Shown piece by piece: positions 15,495-24,708 of a DNA stretch of 64,000 nucleotides (the stretch's first letter is position 1; each line of letters starts with the position of its first letter). The translations under genes and the position numbers were made by a program. The stretch is from Bellilinea sp040754815 (lineage in GTDB: Bacteria; Chloroflexota; Anaerolineae; Anaerolineales; Anaerolineaceae). The DNA lies in NCBI GenBank assembly GCA_040754815.1, contig JBFMBX010000001.1, positions 372,001 through 436,000 on the forward strand, in the 5' to 3' direction. Below the pieces are notes generated by a model that saw nothing but the letters and a program-made list of their open reading frames with translations, ran no database searches and had not been told where the DNA came from.

Positions 15495-17069
15495 ATGACC
15501 CCTGTACTTGAACTTCGCGGGATCACCAAACGCTTCCCCGGTGTTCTGGCCAACGACCACATTGACCTGACCCTTGAAAAGGGCACCATTCATGCCCTGT
15601 TGGGCGAAAACGGCGCCGGAAAAACTACCCTCATGAATATCCTCTATGGACTTTACAAACCCGACGAGGGTGAAATCTTTGTCAACGGCGAACCTTTCCA
15701 CTGCCAGTCCCCCTCAGATGCAATCGCCCGCGGCATCGGCATGGTGCACCAGCATTTCATGCTCATTCCCGTCTTTACCGTAACCGAAAACGTCATGTTG
15801 GGGGAAGAAAGCCTCAAAGCCGCCGGATTTCTGGATCGAGAAGCTGCCGCTAAACGCATTCGGGAAATTTCAACCCAATACGGCCTTGAAGTCAATCCCA
15901 ATAGTTACATTAAAGACCTGCCGGTTGGCGTTCAGCAACGCGTTGAAATCATCAAATTGTTATACCGTAACGCCAACATCCTTATTTTCGACGAACCTAC
16001 CGCTGTGCTGACCCCTCAGGAAGCCGACGAACTTTTCGAAATTATGCGCTCACTCACGGCCCAGGGCAAGTCCATTATTTTCATCACCCACAAATTACGC
16101 GAAGTGCTGCAGGTTGCCGATATCATCACCGTCATCCGGCGCGGGAAGGTGATTGGCTCGGTCACACCCGCAGAAGCCGACCAGAGCAGACTGGCCGCCA
16201 TGATGGTCGGACGGGAAGTGAAGCTCGAACTGGAAAAAGAACCCGCCCAACCCAAAGAAACCATCCTGAAAGTTGAAAACCTCATCGTCACTGATGAAAC
16301 CAACCAGATTGCCGTGGATGGTGTGTCCTTTGAAGTCCGCGAGGGTGAAATTCTGGGCATCGCCGGTGTGCAGGGAAACGGTCAAACCGAATTGGTCGAA
16401 GCCGTTACCGGCATGCGTAAGGTAGAAGACGGTAAAATTTTCCTGAAGGGAAAAGATGTAACCCATGCTGTTCCGCGTGTGTTTACCGAAGCCGGCACGG
16501 CGCATATTCCGGAAGACCGTCAGCGCGATGGTCTGGTTTTACCTTTCCCCGTCATGGAAAATTTAATGCTGTGCACGTATTATCAGCCGCCCTTTGCAAA
16601 AGGCGCAATTATTCAGTGGAATTATGTAATGGAAAATGCCACGCGGTTGGTTAAAGAATACGACATCCGGACACCTTCCATCTTTACCGCAGCAGGTTCA
16701 CTTTCTGGAGGCAACCAGCAAAAAGTGATTGTCGCACGTGAACTTTCCCGTCCAATTCACCTGCTGGTCGCCGCCCAACCAACCCGCGGATTGGATGTCG
16801 GCTCAATTGAATATATCCATTCGCAAATCCTCAAACGGCGTGATGAAGGTGTGGCTGTTTTGCTGGTTTCAACCGAACTGGATGAAATTATGCAACTTTC
16901 CGACCGCATTGCCGTGATGTACCGTGGAAAAATCACGGCAACTGTTTCTGCCGAGGAAGCCACCAAAGAATTAATCGGTTTGCTAATGGCCGGTGTGCCG
17001 TTGGAAGATGCGCGCCAGCAAATTCAAAACAAAGCGAGTCATTCTGAGCCTGTCGGGGGTGCGAATTGA
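15495..17069 (+). CDS. BMP/nucleoside-type ABC importer, double ATP-binding protein
   Basis: The 524-residue protein has two ATPase domains. The first has Walker A L-L-G-E-N-G-A-G-K-T-T-L, signature L-P-V-G-V-Q-Q-R-V-E and Walker B L-I-F-D-E-P-T-A-V-L-T. The second has a degenerate Walker A (A-G-V-Q-G-N-G-Q-T-E-L), signature L-S-G-G-N-Q-Q-K-V and a Walker B region ending A-A-Q-P-T-R-G-L-D. This pattern matches the energising subunit of BMP-family (nucleoside, YufO/NupA-like) and simple-sugar importers. Two permease genes follow, the first overlapping by 4 nt. Substrate is inferred from the permease type. Confidence 0.9.
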   Translation: MTPVLELRGITKRFPGVLANDHIDLTLEKGTIHALLGENGAGKTTLMNILYGLYKPDEGEIFVNGEPFHCQSPSDAIARGIGMVHQHFMLIPVFTVTENVMLGEESLKAAGFLDREAAAKRIREISTQYGLEVNPNSYIKDLPVGVQQRVEIIKLLYRNANILIFDEPTAVLTPQEADELFEIMRSLTAQGKSIIFITHKLREVLQVADIITVIRRGKVIGSVTPAEADQSRLAAMMVGREVKLELEKEPAQPKETILKVENLIVTDETNQIAVDGVSFEVREGEILGIAGVQGNGQTELVEAVTGMRKVEDGKIFLKGKDVTHAVPRVFTEAGTAHIPEDRQRDGLVLPFPVMENLMLCTYYQPPFAKGAIIQWNYVMENATRLVKEYDIRTPSIFTAAGSLSGGNQQKVIVARELSRPIHLLVAAQPTRGLDVGSIEYIHSQILKRRDEGVAVLLVSTELDEIMQLSDRIAVMYRGKITATVSAEEATKELIGLLMAGVPLEDARQQIQNKASHSEPVGGAN

Positions 17070-18355
17070 CAACCAGTTCCGAACAACCCAAAAAGCCCGG
17101 TGTAGGACAAATCCTTTTAGAAGAATTGAATAATCGTGCCAAACCGCCCGATATGAACGATAAAAAGAAAGTGCGGTTGGGTCAAACGATCCTCATTCCT
17201 CTGCTGGCAGTGATTACCGGTCTGATCATCGGTGGAATTTTCATTATCATCACCACTGAACAGGTTTACGCCGCTTTCGGCCAATCGTTCGGTGCCGGCC
17301 TCGCTGCGGCATGGGACGCATTATCAAAGGCTTATTCCGGTTTGTTCGCCGGTGCATTCGGTGACCCGGCCCGCATGATTGCTGCCCTGCAATCCGGTGA
17401 TGCACTGCAAATCCGCCGCGCGTTCAATCCCTTCCTTGAAAGTCTGGTGACTTCCACACCGTATATCTTTGCCGGTCTGGCCGTGGCGCTGGGCTTCCGC
17501 GCCGGTGTATTCAACATTGGCGCCGAGGGTCAAATTTTCATCGGTGCGTTAACCGCAACTTTTGTGGGTTACTCTATAACCGGCCTGCCCGCTATCATCC
17601 ATGTTCCCTTAGCCCTGCTGGCTGGGGCGGCAGGCGGAGCAGTTTGGGGATACATCCCCGGCTGGCTTAAAGCCAAAACCGGCGGGCATGAAGTAATCAA
17701 CACCATCATGATGAACTACATCGCCTTCCGGCTGAGCGATTTCCTGCTCACCGGGCCGATGAAGCGTCCCGGTTCATTTAACCCGGTCAGCCCGGAAATT
17801 CTGCCAAGCGCCTGGCTGCCGCGTTTCTTCCCCGAACCTATACGGTTTCATCTGGGATTCTTCATTGCATTGGGAATCGCCTATCTGGTGTACTGGTATC
17901 TTTTCAAAACCACATGGGGTTTCGAACTCCGAACGGTGGGAACGAATCCGAACGCAGCCAAATATGCCGGCATGAACGTCACCAGAAACATCGTCCTGGC
18001 GATGAGCCTTTCGGGCGCGCTGGCGGGGCTGGCGGGAGCCAATGAAGTTCTCGGCGTCAACCACAACCTTGCCATGGCCTTTTCTTCCGGCTATGGCTTC
18101 GATAGTATTGCGCTCGCCTTACTGGGCAATAACCACCCCGTGGGTGTGGTACTCGCATCCCTGCTGTTCGGGACACTGCGCAGCGGTGCCACCCGAATGC
18201 AACTCACTGCCGGTATTCCCATTGACATCATTTCCATCTTACAAGCCGTCATTCTCGCTTTTATTGCTGCTCCTGCAATCATCCGCACCATCTACCGCCT
18301 GCGCAAACCTGCTGTTGAGGAAGCGGGCGTGACCATTCGTGGGTGGGGAGGCTAA
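17066..18355 (+). CDS. BMP/nucleoside-type ABC importer permease 1
   Basis: The 429-residue protein has about ten membrane segments and belongs to the BPD_transp_2 group (A-G-V-F-N-I-G-A-E-G-Q-I-F-I-G-A, then G-H-E-V-I-N-T-I-M-M-N-Y-I-A). This block structure is characteristic of YufP/NupP-like permeases for nucleosides. The start is TTG 17066 within TTGA, overlapping the stop of the ATPase gene. A 35-residue hydrophilic N-terminus precedes the first helix. The cytoplasmic G-T-N-P-N-A-A-K-Y-A-G stretch is the coupling region. Confidence 0.9.
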   Translation: MTTSSEQPKKPGVGQILLEELNNRAKPPDMNDKKKVRLGQTILIPLLAVITGLIIGGIFIIITTEQVYAAFGQSFGAGLAAAWDALSKAYSGLFAGAFGDPARMIAALQSGDALQIRRAFNPFLESLVTSTPYIFAGLAVALGFRAGVFNIGAEGQIFIGALTATFVGYSITGLPAIIHVPLALLAGAAGGAVWGYIPGWLKAKTGGHEVINTIMMNYIAFRLSDFLLTGPMKRPGSFNPVSPEILPSAWLPRFFPEPIRFHLGFFIALGIAYLVYWYLFKTTWGFELRTVGTNPNAAKYAGMNVTRNIVLAMSLSGALAGLAGANEVLGVNHNLAMAFSSGYGFDSIALALLGNNHPVGVVLASLLFGTLRSGATRMQLTAGIPIDIISILQAVILAFIAAPAIIRTIYRLRKPAVEEAGVTIRGWGG

Positions 18356-18361
18356 ACCAAA

Positions 18362-19639
18362 ATGGCAACCACAACCAATAACCAGATGTTTCATAAAACT
18401 CTCGTGCGCGAATCCCCTGTCCGCCAACGGGTGCTGGGCGCGTTTTACCTGCTGCTCGCCCTCTCCATTTGGTTCTTTTTTGCCCGCTCGGTGGAAGGCA
18501 ATGCCATTGCCAGTTTTGGATTGAGCACATTTCAAGCAAGGACGCAATTGCCTCAATGGGATCTGCCCGTCTTGAACACGTTATCTATCCTGGCTGTAGT
18601 ATGCGCTATTTTAGGCGGCATTCAATTATCACGCGGTTTCAAGAAATACACCAACGCAGTGCTGGCAATTGTGGTGAGTATTTTCGTTTTCGGCTTCCTC
18701 GTTTGGGCAACCGCCGGAAAATCACTCAATCTGGTCGGTTTATTCAACACCACCCTCAGTAAAGCCGTACCGATTACATTGGGCGCTCTCTCTGGAATCC
18801 TCTGCGAACGCGCCGGTGTGGTCAACATCGCCATTGAAGGCATGATGCTGAGCGGCGCAATGGTCTCGGCGCTTGTCGCCAGCCTCACCCAAAACGCATG
18901 GATTGGGCTGTTGTGTGCTGTGATCAGTGGTGCTCTGCTGGCTTTCGTTCACGGTGTTTTTTCCATCAAGTACAAAACCAATCAAATCATTTCCGGTACG
19001 GTGATCAACATCTTTGCCACCGGTCTGACATCATACATTTCCGCAAAGTTTTTACAGGTTTATCCGGATTTGAATAACCCGCCCACTTTTGGGGCAATTG
19101 CCATTCCCGTACTGGCAGATATCCCGGTAATTGGTGAGATCTTCTTCGTCAATAATCTGTTCGTCATTTCCATGTTTATCTTCATCATCGTCTTGCAAAT
19201 TGCCCTTTTCCAGACCCGCTGGGGATTGCGGGTGCGGGCAGTTGGCGAACACCCCAAAGCCGCCGATACGCTGGGAATTGATGTGTTCAAAACCCGGTAC
19301 ATGTCCGTTATTTTGGGTGGGATGATGGCGGGATTCGCCGGCGCCTATTTCACGCTGGGGTCGGCCGGGCGATTTGACGAAGTGATGACCGCAGGCCGCG
19401 GTTTCATCGGTCTGGCGGCCATGATTTTTGGCAACTGGATCCCCACCGGCGGGTTCGCAGCCGGCCTGCTCTTCGGGTTTGCCGATAGCCTCGCCTCCCG
19501 TATGGCAATTCTGGGCATCCCCATCCCCTCTCAATTTTTGCTTATGTTGCCGTATATCGCAACCATGATCGTGCTGGCCGGGGTCATCGGCAAAGGCCAC
19601 GTTCCCGCCGCCGACGGCATCCCCTACGAGAAAGAGTAA
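18362..19639 (+). CDS. BMP/nucleoside-type ABC importer permease 2
   Basis: The 425-residue protein has two N-terminal helices added to a BPD_transp_2 core (L-C-E-R-A-G-V-V-N-I-A-I-E-G-M-M-L, then T-N-Q-I-I-S-G-T-V-I-N). It is the YufQ/NupQ-like partner of the preceding permease, and the coupling segment V-G-E-H-P-K-A-A-D-T-L-G-I-D is present. It lies 6 bp after permease 1 and ends the operon at a strong terminator. No binding lipoprotein gene of the BMP family lies in this operon. Confidence 0.9.
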   Translation: MATTTNNQMFHKTLVRESPVRQRVLGAFYLLLALSIWFFFARSVEGNAIASFGLSTFQARTQLPQWDLPVLNTLSILAVVCAILGGIQLSRGFKKYTNAVLAIVVSIFVFGFLVWATAGKSLNLVGLFNTTLSKAVPITLGALSGILCERAGVVNIAIEGMMLSGAMVSALVASLTQNAWIGLLCAVISGALLAFVHGVFSIKYKTNQIISGTVINIFATGLTSYISAKFLQVYPDLNNPPTFGAIAIPVLADIPVIGEIFFVNNLFVISMFIFIIVLQIALFQTRWGLRVRAVGEHPKAADTLGIDVFKTRYMSVILGGMMAGFAGAYFTLGSAGRFDEVMTAGRGFIGLAAMIFGNWIPTGGFAAGLLFGFADSLASRMAILGIPIPSQFLLMLPYIATMIVLAGVIGKGHVPAADGIPYEKE

Positions 19640-19661
19640 AAGACATCTAACCGAATACCCC

Positions 19662-19698
19662 AAAGACGAGTTACTGCAACAAGGAGTAACTCGTCTTT
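19662..19698 (+). terminator. Intrinsic terminator after ABC importer operon
   Basis: A 14-bp perfect stem (19662-19675 with 19685-19698) has a 9-nt loop and is followed by ATTTTTG. It lies 23 bp after the last permease stop. Confidence 0.88.
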
Positions 19699-19861
19699 AT
19701 TTTTGTTATAATCTTCCAGGCAATCCGCTCATCATCAAATCAGCAAGTCCCTTCTCCAATGAAATGCAGTGTGATCATTGATAATTTTCGTTGATCACGA
19801 AACTTCCGGTTTTTTTCTTTCGTATATGATATGGCCCATCTGATCAAAAGGCGGAAAATAT

Positions 19862-20767
19862 ATGAGCACAATTCAAGTAAACCAGATTAGTAAACGATTT
19901 GGCACTCAGCAGGCGGTAGATCAAGTTTCCTTTGAAGTCGAGCCCGGCGAGATTTTTGGCTTACTCGGTCCCAACGGGGCCGGTAAAACAACCACCATCC
20001 GCATCATCCTGGATATCTTCAAACCAGATAGCGGCGAGGTTGAAATTCTGGGCGGTAAAATGACCGAAGAAAAGAAGAATCGCATCGGTTATTTACCGGA
20101 AGAACGAGGATTGTATCAGGATATCTCTCTTGAAACCTGTCTGAATTATCTCGCCCGCCTGAAAGGGTTGAAACCAACTGATGCTGCGGAACGGGTTGAG
20201 CAAATGATGAAACGGTTTGACCTCTACGATCACCGGAAAAAGAAGGTCAAAGAACTCAGCAAAGGAATGCAGCAAAAAGCCCAGTTAATCACCACCCTGG
20301 TGCATGACCCACAGTTGATCATCATTGACGAGCCTTTCAGCGCACTGGATCCGGTCAACACTCAAATGGTCAAAGACTTGCTCCGCGAAGAGCGAGATAA
20401 AGGTAAAACCATTGTAATGTGTACTCATCAGATGCATCAGGTAGAAGAATTATGCGACCGGCTGGTGCTAATCAACCGCGGCAAAGTGATGCTTTATGGA
20501 AAATTGAATGATATTCGCCGCCAGTATTCAGGACAGGAAGTCATCGTTCATCCTTTGAATGAACTGCCGGCCAACTTGCCCGGCGTTCAGCGAGTTGAGC
20601 GCGAAAATTCAGGATACGTTCTGCACCTGGCCGATAACCTTACCCCACAGTTGCTTTTGAAAAATCTGGTCGAGCAGGGTGTAGCGTTGGAACGCTTTGA
20701 AGTTGCGCTGCCCACACTGGATGAAATTTTTATTCAGGTTGTAACCGCCCGGGGAGAATTGGAATGA
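19862..20767 (+). CDS. ABC-2 exporter ATP-binding protein (NatA-like)
   Basis: The 301-residue ATPase has Walker A L-L-G-P-N-G-A-G-K-T-T-T, signature L-S-K-G-M-Q-Q-K, Walker B L-I-I-I-D-E-P-F-S-A-L-D-P and the switch His in C-T-H-Q-M. The C-terminal DUF4162-like tail (about 215-300) is usual in drug and sodium export ATPases. Two ABC-2 permease genes follow directly, the first in an ATGA overlap. The exported substrate is unknown. AGGCGG lies 8 nt before the ATG. Confidence 0.93.
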   Translation: MSTIQVNQISKRFGTQQAVDQVSFEVEPGEIFGLLGPNGAGKTTTIRIILDIFKPDSGEVEILGGKMTEEKKNRIGYLPEERGLYQDISLETCLNYLARLKGLKPTDAAERVEQMMKRFDLYDHRKKKVKELSKGMQQKAQLITTLVHDPQLIIIDEPFSALDPVNTQMVKDLLREERDKGKTIVMCTHQMHQVEELCDRLVLINRGKVMLYGKLNDIRRQYSGQEVIVHPLNELPANLPGVQRVERENSGYVLHLADNLTPQLLLKNLVEQGVALERFEVALPTLDEIFIQVVTARGELE

Positions 20768-21969
20768 ACAAGTTTTGGATTGTGTTCGGCCACGAATACC
20801 TGCGGCATGTCAAACGCAAACGGTTTATCTTTGCGTTGATTTCTATTCCCCTGTTCATGGCGTTTATCATGGGGGTCAGCATTCTGGCAGCCGTCATCAG
20901 TGAAGACCGCCGACCGGTAGGATACATTGACCAATCCGGACTGTTTCTGGATGCCCGGCCCATTCCGCCCACTCGTTCAGGGCTTTTCCAGAATAAAGTT
21001 CAAATCCTCGCTTTCGAGGATGAAACAGCAGCCCGTAATGCGCTGGACGCCGGCGAAATTCAAGCCTACTATATCATCCAGCCCGACTATCTTTCCACCG
21101 GCAGTGTCAAAATCATTGCCAAAGAAAGCGTCGATTCGGAAGTCATGCAGGATTTTTCAGAATTCCTGCTGACCAACCTGCTAAAAAATGCAGACCCTAA
21201 AATTCGCGCCCGGGTTTTGGAAGGTCCTGAGCTTATTCTCAGACCGATGGACAGCGATAAAAAATTCAACAGCAGCAACCCCTTCGGCTTTATTGTGGTC
21301 ATTTTTTCAGGTGTGATTTTCATGCTGGCTGTGAACACCAGCGGCGGTTACTTGCTTCAGGCTGTTGTGGAAGAGAAGGAAAACCGCACCATGGAGGTAG
21401 TTCTGACCTCCCTTTCCACCGATCAATTCATGGCGGGGAAGATCTTCGGTAATTTGTCCGTTGGCCTCACTCAACTGCTTTTCTGGTTGATTATGGGAGG
21501 CATTGCCGCGCTGATTGCCCTCCGTACCTTCCCCGACCTGAACGAACTGGGGATTGATTTTTCCTTCTTCGGTTTGATGGCACTTACATTTTTACCCGCC
21601 TTTGTGATGATTGCCGCGCTGATGACCATGGTAGGGGCCACCGCCACCGAATCGCGCGAAGCTCAACAAATTGCCGGGCTGTTCAGCCTGCCCATCGTGA
21701 TCCCCTTCTGGTTCATCGCTGCCATTATGGAAAACCCGAACAATCCCTTATCCATTGGCTTTTCTCTGTTCCCCTTCACCGCCCCATTGACCCTGCCGCT
21801 CCGTTCCATGCTCACCAATTTACCTTTCTGGCAAATTGGGCTTTCGATTGGCCTGCTGACCGCTGCTGCGGCCGCAGCAATCTGGCTGGCAAGCCGTGCT
21901 TTTCGTTTAGGAATGTTGCGTTACGGCAAGAAACTTTCACTGGCAGAAATCTTTCGACCACAATCATAA
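20764..21969 (+). CDS. ABC-2 exporter permease 1 (NatB-like)
   Basis: The 401-residue protein has one N-terminal helix (about 21-43), a large extracytoplasmic domain (about 50-175) and five C-terminal helices. The cytoplasmic E-E-K-E-N-R-T-M-E-V-V-L-T-S motif after helix 2 is the standard ABC-2 (NatB/YhaP) signature. Its partner in the next gene has the same layout, so the exporter is probably a heterodimer with the NatA-like ATPase. Confidence 0.9.
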   Translation: MNKFWIVFGHEYLRHVKRKRFIFALISIPLFMAFIMGVSILAAVISEDRRPVGYIDQSGLFLDARPIPPTRSGLFQNKVQILAFEDETAARNALDAGEIQAYYIIQPDYLSTGSVKIIAKESVDSEVMQDFSEFLLTNLLKNADPKIRARVLEGPELILRPMDSDKKFNSSNPFGFIVVIFSGVIFMLAVNTSGGYLLQAVVEEKENRTMEVVLTSLSTDQFMAGKIFGNLSVGLTQLLFWLIMGGIAALIALRTFPDLNELGIDFSFFGLMALTFLPAFVMIAALMTMVGATATESREAQQIAGLFSLPIVIPFWFIAAIMENPNNPLSIGFSLFPFTAPLTLPLRSMLTNLPFWQIGLSIGLLTAAAAAAIWLASRAFRLGMLRYGKKLSLAEIFRPQS

Positions 21970-21984
21970 CTTGAAGGCTCTCCC

Positions 21985-23214
21985 ATGAATAAAATTTGGC
22001 TTGTTCTGAGACATGAAGTTGAAACCATCCTTCGCAGCAGATCATTCATTCTGACCCTGATTCTGGTGCCGTTGATTGGTTTTATCATTCTATTGGTGGT
22101 GGGCATCCTTCAGCGCAACAATCCCAGTCCAGATTTAACCAGTGTCCTGCTTCCCGAAAGACCGGCGCTCAAAGGCTTTGTGGATTTCAGCGGCATCATT
22201 CGGGAAATTCCTGACGATTTAAAGCAAATGGTTCGTGCCTATCCCGACCCGGATAGCGGTCTGCAGGCATTGAAAGATGGTGAAATTTCTGTCCTTTATG
22301 TAGTGTCACAGGATTATCTGGATTCGGGCAAAATCGAATTATATGCCGAACAAATCAATTTGCTGGAAGACAGCGGCAGCGGCTATCCCATGAACTGGTT
22401 GATTCACTACAACCTTTTTAAAGATGATCCGCAATTATTGAGCCGAATTGCCATGCCTCTTGATGTGAGCGTGGAAATTGTTTCACCCGTTCAAACTCCC
22501 CGCAATGAAGATGAGATGGTGGCTTTCTTTATACCCTACGGGGTTACCATGTTCTTTTATGTCTTCATTTTGGGATCTGCCTCACTCCTGTTGAGCAACA
22601 TTACCACCGAAAAGCAAAACCGAGTCATCGAAATTCTGCTCACTTCCGTAACGCCCACCCAAATGATGACGGGAAAAATCATTGGTTTGGGATTGATCGG
22701 ACTGTTGCAGATGGTGGTCTGGCTGGCTTCAGCGTTGTTCATGCTTCAATTCAGCGGACGAACCATCGAGGCTCTGCAAGGCGTCCAGATTCCCAACGAA
22801 ATCCTTGGCTGGGGCGTGCTGTACTTTATTTTAGGCTATGCTATCTATGCCGCACTGATGGCCGGCATCGGCGCATTGGTTCCAAACTTACGTGAAGCCT
22901 CGCAGGCCACATTTCTGGTGATCATTCCTCTGATCATTCCATTGATGTTCATATCCCTGCTGATTGAGCGCCCAGATTCGGCTTTGTCCATTGGACTTGG
23001 CCTGTTCCCCCTCACTTCACCGGTGGCGATGATGACCCGCCTTGCAGCAGTTTCTGTGCCGGTCTGGCAGCTGGCGCTGGCAGCCGTGTTACAGGCAGGC
23101 ACTGCTTTTCTGATAATCCGGCTGGTCTCAGGATTGTTCCATGCCCAGAATCTGCTTTCGGGGCAGTCATTCAACCTCAAGGTTTTCATCCGCGCTCTTG
23201 CTGGTAAAGCGTAA
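21985..23214 (+). CDS. ABC-2 exporter permease 2 (NatB-like)
   Basis: The 409-residue protein mirrors permease 1: one N-terminal helix (about 21-43), an outside domain and five C-terminal helices. The motif T-E-K-Q-N-R-V-I-E-I-L-L-T-S-V-T occupies the same place. It starts 15 bp after permease 1 with AAGG upstream. Sequence similarity between the two permeases points to an old duplication. Confidence 0.9.
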   Translation: MNKIWLVLRHEVETILRSRSFILTLILVPLIGFIILLVVGILQRNNPSPDLTSVLLPERPALKGFVDFSGIIREIPDDLKQMVRAYPDPDSGLQALKDGEISVLYVVSQDYLDSGKIELYAEQINLLEDSGSGYPMNWLIHYNLFKDDPQLLSRIAMPLDVSVEIVSPVQTPRNEDEMVAFFIPYGVTMFFYVFILGSASLLLSNITTEKQNRVIEILLTSVTPTQMMTGKIIGLGLIGLLQMVVWLASALFMLQFSGRTIEALQGVQIPNEILGWGVLYFILGYAIYAALMAGIGALVPNLREASQATFLVIIPLIIPLMFISLLIERPDSALSIGLGLFPLTSPVAMMTRLAAVSVPVWQLALAAVLQAGTAFLIIRLVSGLFHAQNLLSGQSFNLKVFIRALAGKA

Positions 23215-23246
23215 AAACCAGTTGTCTATTCCATTGGTTTGATTGC

Positions 23247-23275
23247 TTGCATCATCAATCATGGAATGTTATAAT
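23247..23275 (+). promoter_or_regulatory. Promoter of rho
   Basis: TTGCAT (23247-23252) and TATAAT (23270-23275) are exactly 17 bp apart. The predicted transcript has a leader of about 150 nt before the rho start, longer than most leaders here and possibly regulatory, as rho is self-regulated in other bacteria. Confidence 0.7.
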
Positions 23276-23433
23276 TTTGGCAAGCCAGAACAAGGGCTGG
23301 TGATTGAGTTCCAATTATTCGAAAGACTTTTCCCCAATTCCTAATCAAAAAAATTTTTAGCGAATACCCCAATCAGGACACTGTGCCTGCAGGTCTGGCT
23401 TGACCCTATCTTAAGAAATACGGAAGAGAATCC

Positions 23434-24708
23434 ATGGAAATTCTCGAACTTGAAAAAGCACCCCTGGCAACTCTGCGCCAAATTGCCAGAGAATTAGATG
23501 TTCCGAATGCCTCGCGCCTGAAAAAAGAAAACCTGATCCTGCGCATTCGCCAAAGGGAAGCCGAAAAAGAAGGTCTGGAAGTGCGCGGCGGCGTTTTGGA
23601 AATCCTCCAGGAAGGGATTGGCTTTCTGCGCGCCAATTATCAAATTGGGCCGGAGGATGTTTATGTTTCTCAGGCTCAACTGCGCCGCTATGACCTGCGC
23701 AGCGGGGATCTGGTCATCGGCGTGGTGCGCCCTCCGCGCGAATCGGAGCGGCATTACGGACTGATCAAAGTCGAATCCATCAATGGCATGGATCCGGAAG
23801 AAGCCCGTGATCGGCCTGTTTTTGAACGGTTGACCCCCGTATTTCCGGATAAGCGCTTCGATCTGGAAACCGATCAACACATCCTCTCAACCCGTTTGAT
23901 CAACCTGATTGCCCCCATTGGGCGTGGTCAACGCGGCATGATTGTTTCGCCGCCAAAAGCAGGTAAAACAACCATCCTCAAGCAAATTGCCAATGCAATC
24001 ACCATTAAAAATCCTGATGTTCACCTGATCATTGCGCTGATTGGTGAACGGCCGGAGGAAGTGACCGACATGGACCGCTCGGTGGATGCCGAGGTGGTCG
24101 CCTCAACTTTTGACGAACCGGTCACGGCTCACATTCGCGCTGCTGAAATCACTCTCGAACGCGCAAAAAGATTGGTCGAAATTGGGCGAGATGTGGTAAT
24201 ATTGATGGACTCATTAACCCGGTTGGCGCGGGCTTATAACCTCGTCGTCAACCCCTCCGGGCGAACTTTGTCCGGCGGTATGGACCCATCGGCCCTGTAT
24301 CCGCCCAAACGGTTCTTCGGTGCAGCCCGCAATCTGGAAGAGGGCGGATCGCTCACCATCATCGCAACCGCTCTGGTAGATACGGGATCCCGATTGGATG
24401 ATGTGGTTTATGAGGAATTTAAAGGTACCGGCAATATGGAACTCCACCTCTCTCGCCGTCTGCAGGAACGCCGTGTCTATCCAGCGATTGATATCGAACG
24501 CTCTTCCACACGGCGCGAGGAATTGCTGCTCGGCCCGGATGTCTTACAACGTGTCTGGTTGATGCGGCGCATGTACCTGCAAATGATTTCTCCTCCGCCC
24601 CAAGGGGCCGGCATGGACCCGGCAGTGGCCACAGAAGCCATCTTGCAGCGAATGGCGCGAACCAAAAACAACGCGGAGTTCCTCGAAAGCCTGACGGAGG
24701 ATTCGTGA
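23434..24708 (+). CDS. rho: Transcription termination factor Rho
   Basis: The 424-residue RNA helicase has an N-terminal Rho_N helix bundle (about 1-45; L-A-T-L-R-Q-I-A-R-E-L-D-V), an RNA-binding cold-shock-like domain (about 50-120; G-V-L-E-I-L-Q-E-G-I-G-F-L-R) and the RecA-type motor with P-loop P-P-K-A-G-K-T-T-I, Walker B V-I-L-M-D-S-L-T-R-L-A-R-A-Y-N and a Q-loop region. It unwinds RNA to release transcripts. It lies in an operon with an LysM/M23 gene overlapping by 4 nt. A GGAAGAG site precedes the ATG. Confidence 0.97.
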   Translation: MEILELEKAPLATLRQIARELDVPNASRLKKENLILRIRQREAEKEGLEVRGGVLEILQEGIGFLRANYQIGPEDVYVSQAQLRRYDLRSGDLVIGVVRPPRESERHYGLIKVESINGMDPEEARDRPVFERLTPVFPDKRFDLETDQHILSTRLINLIAPIGRGQRGMIVSPPKAGKTTILKQIANAITIKNPDVHLIIALIGERPEEVTDMDRSVDAEVVASTFDEPVTAHIRAAEITLERAKRLVEIGRDVVILMDSLTRLARAYNLVVNPSGRTLSGGMDPSALYPPKRFFGAARNLEEGGSLTIIATALVDTGSRLDDVVYEEFKGTGNMELHLSRRLQERRVYPAIDIERSSTRREELLLGPDVLQRVWLMRRMYLQMISPPPQGAGMDPAVATEAILQRMARTKNNAEFLESLTEDS

